A DNA stretch of 6,034 nucleotides from Desulfovibrio sp. (GTDB taxonomy: Bacteria > Desulfobacterota > Desulfovibrionia > Desulfovibrionales > Desulfovibrionaceae): contig JAIWOE010000213.1 in assembly GCA_020217165.1 (NCBI GenBank), forward strand, positions 1-6,034, in the 5' to 3' direction. This document shows positions 1 through 4,882 of the stretch, in pieces (the first letter of the stretch is position 1; each line of letters begins with the position of its first letter). A program made the translations under genes and the position numbers. The notes under the pieces were generated by a model, which saw only the letters and a list, made by a program, of their open reading frames with translations, had not been told where the DNA came from and ran no database searches.

Positions 1-2739
1 AACGAACGCCGCCCCGCCAATCCGCTGTACCGTGCCCCTGGCTCCGACCAATGGGAAGAAAAGAGCTGGGACTGGATGCTGGACACCATCGCCGATCGCA
101 TTGTCAAAACCCGTGAAGAAACCCTGGTGACCAAAAACGCCAAGGGCCAGGTGGTGAACCGCTGCGACGGCATCGCCTCCGTAGGCTCGGCGGCCATGGA
201 CAACGAGGAGTGCTGGATCTACCAGGCCTGGCTGCGCAGCATGGGCCTCTTCTACATCGAGCACCAGGCCCGTATTTGACACAGCGCAACTGTTGCGGCT
301 CTGGCAGAGTCGTACGGACGCGGCGCGATGACCAATCACTGGATCGACCTGAAGAACAGTGATGTAATCTTGATGATGGGCAGCAACCCTGCCGAAAACC
401 ACCCCATCTCCTTCAAATGGGTCATGCGGGCCAAGGACAAGGGCGCCACGCTCATCCATGTGGACCCCCGCTACACCCGCACTTCCACCAAGTGCGATCT
501 TTACGCCCCCCTGCGCTCAGGCTCGGACATTGCCTTCCTCAATGGCATGACCAAGTACATCCTGGACAAGGAACTGTACTTCAAGGACTACGTCCTTAAC
601 TACACCAACGCCTCCTTTATCGTGGGCGAGGCCTATTCCTTCGAAGACGGGCTGTTTGCCGGCTACAACAAGGAAACCCGCAAGTACGATAAGTCCAAGT
701 GGGCCTTTGAACGGGATGAAAACGGCAATCCCAAACGCGACGAGACCCTCAAGCACCCCCGCTGCGTCTTCCAGCTCATGAAGAAGCATTATGAGCGCTA
801 CGACCTGGACAAGGTCAGCGACATCTGCGGCACGCCCAAGGATCTCATCGTCAAGGTGTACGACGCCTACTGCGCCACCGGCAAGCCGGACAAGAGCGGC
901 ACCATCATGTACGCCATGGGTTGGACCCAGCACACCGTGGGCGTGCAGAACATCCGCGCCATGTCCATCAACCAGCTGCTGCTGGGCAACATCGGCGTGG
1001 CTGGCGGCGGCGTGAACGCCCTGCGCGGCGAGGCCAACGTTCAGGGCTCCACGGACCATGGCCTGCTCATGCACATCTACCCCGGCTACCTGGCCACTGC
1101 CCGCGCATCCATCCCCAGCTTCGAGGAGTACACCAAAAAGTACACCCCCGTGAGCAAGGACCCGCAAAGCGCCAACTGGTGGAGCAACTTCCCCAAATAT
1201 GCCGCCAGCTACCTCAAAGCCATGTGGCCCGACGCCGAGCTGGAAGAAGCCTACGGCTACCTGCCCAAGGGCGAGGACGGCAAGGATTACTCCTGGCTGA
1301 CCCTCTTTGACGACATGTTCCAGGGCAAAATCAAGGGCTTCATGGCCTGGGGTCAGAACCCCGCCTGCTCCGGCGCCAACTCCAACAAGACCCGCGAGGC
1401 CATGGCCAAGCTGGACTGGATGGTCAACGTCAACATCTTTGACAACGAGACCGGCTCCTTTTGGCGCGGTCCGGGCATGGATCCCAAGAAGATCAAGACC
1501 GAAGTCTTCTTCCTGCCTTGCGCCGTGGCCATTGAGAAGGAAGGCTCCATCTCCAACTCCGGCCGCTGGATGCAGTGGCGTTACGTGGGTCCCGAGCCGC
1601 GCAAGAACTCCATCCCCGATGGCGACATCATCGTCGAGCTGGCCAAGCGCGTGCAACAGCGCCTGGCCAAGACCCCTGGCAAGCTGGCTGCCCCGGTCAC
1701 CAAGCTGAAGACCGACTTCTGGGTCAATGACCACGGGCACTTCGATCCGCACAAGATCGCCAAGCTCATCAACGGCTTTGCCCTCAAGGACTTCAAGGTC
1801 GGCGACGTGGAATACAAGGCCGGCCAGCAGATTGCCCTCTTCGGCCACCTGCAGGCAGACGGCTCCACCACCTCCGGCTGCTGGGTGTACTGCGGCTCCT
1901 ACACGGAAAAGGGCAACATGTCCGCCCGCCGCGACAAGACCCAGACCGACATGCAGGCCAACATCGGTCTGTTCCCCAACTGGACCTGGGCCTGGCCGGT
2001 GAACCGCCGCATCATCTACAACCGCGCCTCCGTGGATCTGAATGGCAAGCCCTACGCGCCCCAGAAGGCCGTGGTGGAATGGAACGCGGAAGAAAAGAAA
2101 TGGGTGGGCGACATTCCCGATGGTCCCTGGCCGCCCATGGCGGACAAGGAAAAGGGCAAGCTGCCCTTCATCATGAAGCCCGAAGGCTACGCCTACCTCT
2201 ACGGTCCCGGCCGGGAGGACGGCCCCCTGCCCGAATACTACGAACCCATGGAATGCCCGGTTATCGTGCATCCCTTCTCCAAAACCCTGCACAACCCCAC
2301 GGCCCTACACTTCGCCACCGAAGAAAAGGCCGTGTGCGACCCGCGGTATCCCTTCATCTGCTCCACCTACCGCGTGACCGAGCACTGGCAAACCGGCCTG
2401 ATGACCCGCAACACCCCCTGGCTGCTGGAAGCCGAGCCGCAGATGTTCTGCGAAATGAGCGAAGAGCTGGCCACCCTGCGCGGCATCAAGAACGGCGACA
2501 AGGTCATCCTCGACAGCGTACGCGGCAACCTCTGGGCCAAGGCCATCATCACCAAGCGCATCAAGCCCTTCACCATCCAGGGGCAGCAGGTGCACATGGT
2601 GGGCATTCCCTGGCACTACGGCTGGTCCTTCCCCAAGAATGGCGGCGACGCAGCCAACATTCTCACGCCGTCCGTTGGCGACCCCAACACCGGCATCCCG
2701 GAAACCAAAGCCTTCATGGTCAACGTGACCAAAGCCTAA
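1..2739 (+). CDS. fdhA: Selenocysteine-containing formate dehydrogenase alpha (catalytic) subunit, FdhA/FdnG family; 5' partial
   Basis: Catalytic subunit for reversible oxidation of formate to CO2 at a W- or Mo-bis-MGD centre, acting in the periplasm. Frame 1 is open from base 1 to TAA 2737-2739 apart from TGA 277-279, read here as selenocysteine, giving 912 visible residues. Family members are about 1,000 residues long, so roughly 100 are missing upstream, including the expected Tat signal and the N-terminal [4Fe-4S] cysteines. Visible landmarks (window residue numbers) are Sec93-His94 in ARI-U-HSATVA, then GRGAMTNHW, MGSNPAENHP at 126-135, the ALRGEANVQGSTDHG active-site stretch near 340-354, and the C-terminal molybdopterin-dinucleotide-binding domain from about 783 to the end. 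It lies 12 nt upstream of fdhB. An ATG at 328 gives a long ORF but is internal, because the conserved active site lies before it. The same family is named fdnG in enterobacteria. The family is clear; the metal (W or Mo) cannot be told. Confidence 0.96.
277..279 (+). other. In-frame UGA selenocysteine codon of fdhA
   Basis: This TGA is in the same frame as the coding sequence on both sides (1-276 and 280-2739). The residues before it (EHQARI) and after it (HSATVAALAESYGRGAMTNHW) match the known Sec active site of formate dehydrogenase alpha subunits, where Sec ligates Mo/W and is followed by a conserved His. A hairpin at the bacterial SECIS distance follows. A true stop here would remove the whole catalytic domain while leaving about 820 conserved codons intact, which is implausible. 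Confidence 0.95.
277..310 (+). promoter_or_regulatory. Bacterial SECIS element for selenocysteine insertion
   Basis: Directly after the UGA the mRNA can fold with ACU (289-291) pairing AGU (308-310) and UGC (294-296) pairing GCA (304-306). An apical loop GGCUCUG lies at 297-303, and there is a small internal loop of G292, U293 opposite G307. Counting the U of UGA as 1, U293 is position 17, the place of the bulged U recognised by SelB in the E. coli fdhF element. The apical UGC/GCA pairing is also as in fdhF. The loop is 7 nt rather than the fdhF AGGUCU, so it is a variant. The fold was drawn by eye and its energy was not computed. Confidence 0.8.
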
Positions 2740-2751
2740 GGAGAGATGACC

Positions 2752-3489
2752 ATGTCCAAAGGCTTCTTTGTCGATACGACCCGTTGCACAGCCTGCCGAG
2801 GCTGCCAGGTGGCTTGCAAGCAGTGGCACGGCAACCCGGCCACGCCCACGGAAAATACCGGCTTTCACCAGAATCCGCCGGACTTCAACTTTTACACCTA
2901 CAAACTCGTGCGCATGCACGAACAGGAAATTGACGGCCGCATCGACTGGCTCTTCTTCCCGGACCAGTGCCGTCATTGCATCGCCCCGCCCTGCAAGGCC
3001 ACGGCAGACATGGAAGACGAACACGCCATCATCCATGACGATGCCACGGGGTGCGTGCTCTTTACGGAAAAAACCAAGGATCTTGATGACTACGATTCCG
3101 TCATCTCCTCCTGCCCCTACGACGTGCCGCGCAAGGCGGCTGATTCCAATCAGATGGCCAAGTGCGACATGTGTATCGACCGCATCACCAACGGTCTGAG
3201 GCCCGCCTGCGTCACCTCCTGCCCCACCGGCGCCATGAACTTTGGCGACCTCAAGGAAATGCAGGCCATGGCCAAGGCCCGGCTGACCGAGGTCCAAAAG
3301 GCGTACCCCAACGCCAAACTGTGTGATCCTGACGACGTGCGCGTGATCTTCCTCGTCGCCTACGATCCCAAGCTGTACCATGAATATGCCATTGCCGACG
3401 CCCAGGCACCGCGCCAGATGACCCGCAAGAGCCTGCTTGCGGAACTGGTGCGGCCCCTGCGTCGCAGCGGCTCAAGACTGTTCGGCTAA
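2752..3489 (+). CDS. fdhB: Formate dehydrogenase beta subunit, three [4Fe-4S] cluster ferredoxin-like electron-transfer protein
   Basis: Electron-transfer partner of FdhA, passing electrons from the active site to an outside acceptor, in Desulfovibrio probably periplasmic cytochrome c3. The 245-residue protein has twelve cluster cysteines: C12-x2-C15-x2-C18-x3-C22, C73-x2-C76-x4-C81, C121-P, C138-x2-C141, and C153-x3-C157-P. By analogy with the Desulfovibrio gigas enzyme these hold three [4Fe-4S] clusters. There is no signal peptide, consistent with Tat hitch-hiking on FdhA, and no hydrophobic C-terminal helix like that anchoring E. coli FdnH. Two ATGs are in frame, at 2746 and 2752. The second is chosen because GGAG (2740-2743) is 8 nt before it but only 2 nt before the first, and family members begin close to MSKGFFxD. 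The last 30 or so residues form a basic tail. Stop at 3487-3489. Confidence 0.95.
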   Translation: MSKGFFVDTTRCTACRGCQVACKQWHGNPATPTENTGFHQNPPDFNFYTYKLVRMHEQEIDGRIDWLFFPDQCRHCIAPPCKATADMEDEHAIIHDDATGCVLFTEKTKDLDDYDSVISSCPYDVPRKAADSNQMAKCDMCIDRITNGLRPACVTSCPTGAMNFGDLKEMQAMAKARLTEVQKAYPNAKLCDPDDVRVIFLVAYDPKLYHEYAIADAQAPRQMTRKSLLAELVRPLRRSGSRLFG

Positions 3490-3537
3490 CACCTTCCGCT
3501 GCGGCAAACGGGACCTGTCGGACACACACCACACGAA

Positions 3538-3563
3538 GGCCCGGAGGCGCATGCCTCCGGGCC
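3538..3563 (+). terminator. Hairpin terminator after fdhAB, possibly bidirectional
   Basis: A perfect 11-bp GC-rich inverted repeat, GGCCCGGAGGC (3538-3548) and GCCTCCGGGCC (3553-3563), with a GCAT loop. It lies about 50 nt after the fdhB stop and about 30 nt before the stop of the convergent RlpA-like gene, so it can serve both. The sequence after the + strand stem (CTTCCCGTTCC) has only a weak T-run, as does the - strand side, so termination may be imperfect. Confidence 0.75.
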
Positions 3564-3593
3564 CTTCCCGTTCCAAAAACCACCGGCAGACGC

Positions 3594-4052
3594 TTACGGC
3601 GCCAGCTGCGCGGGGGATGGCGTGGTGAAGTCGAACAATTCCCAATACGTGGTCAAGGTCTCCGGGCTCAGATCAATGAGGGGCGTCAGCACCACCGGGC
3701 ATACGCCGTCGGCCAGCATGCCCAGCTCCTTGGCCGCGGCGTAGGAGACATCGATAATCCGTGCTCCGCCAAAGGGGCCGCGATCCACCAAGCGCACATC
3801 GCAGAACTGGCTGGTGACGGGGTTGGTCACCCGCACCATGGTGTCCATGGGCAAGGTGGGATGCGCGCAGGTGTAGTCCCACATGTCGCACTTCTCGCCG
3901 CTGAAGGTGCGGCGACCATGCAACTCCTTGGCAAAGTAGGCAGCCATGCCTTCGCGCTGCAGGCCGGAATCCTGGCCCAAGACCATCCCCGGCGCGCACA
4001 ACAAAAACACCCACGCCATAACCAGTACGTGATACGGACACAATACACTCAT
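3594..4052 (-). CDS. RlpA-like septal-ring lytic transglycosylase / double-psi beta-barrel (DPBB) exported protein
   Basis: Predicted 152-residue envelope protein. Residues 1-26 look like a signal peptide (hydrophobic VLVMAWVFLLCAPGMVLG, then QDSG); the cysteine in it is not in a good lipobox, so a secreted rather than lipid-anchored protein is more likely. Residues 35-112 carry RlpA family motifs: GMAAYF, HGRRTFSGE, AHPTLPMDTMVRVTN, VDRGPFGGARIIDVSYAAAKELGM. H64 and D90 align with residues implicated in RlpA glycan cleavage. RlpA proteins cleave peptidoglycan strands lacking stem peptides at septa; whether this one is active is inferred. It is much shorter than E. coli RlpA and has no SPOR domain. 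Four cysteines (55, 62, 84, 118) lie in the mature part. Start at 4052 is the first ATG after an in-frame stop, but no good ribosome-binding site is visible; ATG at 4019 (residue 12) is the alternative. It has no co-transcribed neighbour. Confidence 0.82.
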   Translation of the reverse strand: MSVLCPYHVLVMAWVFLLCAPGMVLGQDSGLQREGMAAYFAKELHGRRTFSGEKCDMWDYTCAHPTLPMDTMVRVTNPVTSQFCDVRLVDRGPFGGARIIDVSYAAAKELGMLADGVCPVVLTPLIDLSPETLTTYWELFDFTTPSPAQLAP

Positions 4053-4113
4053 GGTTGCGCCATACCGGGATTATTGCCCCAAGGCAAGATGGGGCTCTCC
4101 CCGGGGTGGCAAC

Positions 4114-4140
4114 AAAAAAGCGGCCCCGGTGGGACCGCTT
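4114..4140 (-). terminator. Intrinsic terminator of the zinc-ribbon gene
   Basis: Read on the - strand, AAGCGGTCCC (4140-4131) pairs with GGGGCCGCTT (4127-4118) across an ACC loop, a 10-bp stem with one T-G wobble. A run of six T follows (4119-4114, sharing its first two T with the stem). It starts about 47 nt after the stop of the zinc-ribbon gene and lies upstream of the RlpA-like gene, which therefore needs its own promoter. Confidence 0.88.
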
Positions 4141-4187
4141 GTGGCGCAAGATCGTCTGCTCTTGTCTCTTTTATTAAGGATAACGAG

Positions 4188-4466
4188 CTAGCCCTTGCCA
4201 GCCTCCATGAGGGCCTGCGCCTTCTCCTTCAGGGAAGCCGGGAACCAGGACAGCAGGTTGAAGGAGGAATAATTGTTCATGGGATCTTCGGCATAGCGGA
4301 ATCCCAGGCAGTCCTTGCCGCCCTGCTCCACCAGACACGTGTTGGAGGTCAGGTAATACTGGCAGTCGTTGTTGTTGCAGACAAACAGCTCTCCCCATCC
4401 GGATTCGGGCGGGCCGATCCAGGATTCCAGAACGCTGTGGCAGTGGGGGCAGGTGCGCTGGTCCAT
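4188..4466 (-). CDS. Small zinc-ribbon protein of unknown function
   Basis: A 92-residue acidic, probably cytoplasmic protein with no signal peptide or membrane segment. A four-cysteine zinc-ribbon is visible: CPHC at residues 6-9 and CNNNDC at about 30-35, in the order CPxC-x20-CxxxxC. Two further cysteines follow (TCLVEQGGKDC), then a conserved-looking FRYAEDPMNNYSSFNLLSWFPASLKEKAQ segment. The pattern resembles short Ogr/Delta-type zinc-finger proteins found as conserved hypotheticals in Desulfovibrio, but this is from memory of the family and no role is known to me. Start ATG 4466 is preceded by GAGGAG (4477-4472) at 5-nt spacing, so the upstream in-frame ATG at 4505 is rejected. Stop TAG at 4190-4188. 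It has its own terminator and a candidate promoter, and appears monocistronic. Confidence 0.85.
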   Translation of the reverse strand: MDQRTCPHCHSVLESWIGPPESGWGELFVCNNNDCQYYLTSNTCLVEQGGKDCLGFRYAEDPMNNYSSFNLLSWFPASLKEKAQALMEAGKG

Positions 4467-4485
4467 GAAAACTCCTCGGAATATG

Positions 4486-4503
4486 GCCGCCGCTGGTGGC
4501 GGC
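4486..4503 (-). other. Hairpin in the 5' leader of the zinc-ribbon gene
   Basis: GCCGCC (4486-4491) and GGCGGC (4498-4503) form a perfect 6-bp GC stem with a 6-nt loop. In the - strand transcript this hairpin would sit 8 nt upstream of the GAGGAG ribosome-binding site. It does not pair with the site itself, so it could stabilise the leader or be incidental in a GC-rich genome. Confidence 0.4.
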
Positions 4504-4532
4504 ATGCATTGTTGATGAATGCTGCGTGCGTA

Positions 4533-4550
4533 AGGGATGAGATAATCCCT
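4533..4550. repeat. 18-bp operator-like inverted repeat
   Basis: AGGGAT (4533-4538) and ATCCCT (4545-4550) are perfect 6-bp inverted arms around a 6-bp centre, GAGATA. The centre on the - strand, TATCTC, coincides with the candidate -10 of the zinc-ribbon gene promoter, a typical place for a repressor site. That a regulator binds here is inference only. Confidence 0.4.
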
Positions 4551-4566
4551 GCGCCGGCAAGGTCAA
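4539..4566 (-). promoter_or_regulatory. Candidate sigma-70 promoter of the zinc-ribbon gene
   Basis: On the - strand, TTGACC (4566-4561) is a good -35 box, followed after 16 nt by TATCTC (4544-4539), a weak -10 box. It lies about 70 nt upstream of the start codon at 4466. A second -35-like TTGACG sits at 4582-4577 without a matching -10. Confidence 0.38.
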
Positions 4567-4609
4567 GGAAAATTCTCGTCAAAGCACAGGGTCCATCCAT
4601 AGGAAAGGG

Positions 4610-4638
4610 TTGACAGCATCGGCCTGCGGCGATATTCA
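4610..4638 (+). promoter_or_regulatory. Sigma-70 promoter of tRNA-Val
   Basis: A consensus -35 TTGACA (4610-4615) is followed by a 17-nt spacer and a -10 box TATTCA (4633-4638). Initiation near 4645 would leave a leader of about 10 nt before the mature tRNA at 4656. The exact -35 and ideal spacing make this the best promoter in the window. It may also drive thrS by readthrough of the terminator at 4757-4784. Confidence 0.75.
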
Positions 4639-4655
4639 ACACGTCTCTTTGCCGT

Positions 4656-4730
4656 AGGCGCGTAGCTCAGGGGGAGAGCACTTGCTTGACACGCAAGTGG
4701 TCAGGAGTTCAAATCTCCTCGCGCCTACCA
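4656..4730 (+). tRNA. tRNA-Val (anticodon GAC)
   Basis: A complete 75-nt cloverleaf with encoded CCA. The acceptor stem is AGGCGCG (4656-4662) with CGCGCCT (4720-4726), discriminator A4727, and CCA 4728-4730. The D stem is GCTC/GAGC (4665-4668, 4676-4679). The anticodon stem is CTTGC/GCAAG (4681-4685, 4693-4697) with loop TTGACAC, giving anticodon GAC at 4688-4690. The T stem is AGGAG/CTCCT (4703-4707, 4715-4719) with loop TTCAAAT. All stems are perfectly paired. The A73 discriminator fits valine identity, and the gene reads GUC/GUU codons. The first pair is A-U rather than the more common G-C. Confidence 0.97.
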
Positions 4731-4756
4731 TATTTTTCTTGCTCGCACAGGCGGAG

Positions 4757-4784
4757 CGGGAGGCCTCGGCCTCCCGTTCTTGTT
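4757..4784 (+). terminator. Terminator after tRNA-Val
   Basis: CGGGAGGC (4757-4764) and GCCTCCCG (4769-4776) form an 8-bp stem with loop CTCG. It is extendable by GGAG (4753-4756) with TTCT (4777-4780) through wobble pairs, and is followed by the T-rich TTCTTGTT. It lies 27 nt after the tRNA. Partial readthrough into thrS is possible, since no clear separate thrS promoter is seen. Confidence 0.72.
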
Positions 4785-4849
4785 ATGCCTGCATGCGGGC
4801 GCAAGCGTCTGCAAGGCTGGGGCTGCCCGCCACACCAGACGAAGCGCAT

Positions 4850-4863
4850 CGCGCCCGGGCGCG
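4850..4863. repeat. 14-bp perfect GC palindrome before thrS
   Basis: CGCGCCCGGGCGCG is self-complementary and ends 5 nt before the AAGGAG ribosome-binding site of thrS. In mRNA it can form a 5-bp stem with a CCGG loop next to the ribosome-binding site. Its role is unknown; chance is possible in GC-rich DNA. The rest of 4785-4849 shows no recognisable element. Confidence 0.45.
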
Positions 4864-4882
4864 GCGCTAAGGAGCAGGGGTC

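Noticed and set aside
277..330. Nonsense mutation making fdhA a pseudogene, with a second gene starting at ATG 328
   Set aside because: The stop is a TGA at the exact selenocysteine site, a SECIS-like hairpin follows, and the downstream frame is intact and conserved.
517..2292. Long (591-codon) open frame on the - strand inside fdhA
   Set aside because: Antisense shadow of GC-rich coding DNA: low-complexity Gly/Ala/Val/His composition, no recognisable domain, and overlap with an unmistakable gene.
2746..2751. fdhB start at the first ATG (2746)
   Set aside because: GGAG is only 2 nt away, whereas ATG 2752 has 8-nt spacing and matches the usual family N-terminus.
2305..3381. 358-codon - strand frame opposite fdhA/fdhB
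   Set aside because: It spans two well-supported genes and has no motif of its own.
3990..4001. Lipobox making the RlpA-like protein a lipoprotein
   Set aside because: The residues before the cysteine are FLL, with Leu at -1, which does not fit the usual small residue there.
4467..4505. Zinc-ribbon protein starting at ATG 4505
   Set aside because: The added residues would be translated from the leader hairpin and the GAGGAG site; ATG 4466 has ideal spacing.
3861..4613. 250-codon + strand frame across the RlpA-like and zinc-ribbon region
   Set aside because: It runs through a terminator hairpin and promoter region, opposes two genes with clear motifs, and shows no family resemblance.
4785..4882. 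T-box riboswitch controlling thrS
   Set aside because: The leader is too short, no T-box consensus or antiterminator is seen, and the only terminator directly follows the tRNA.
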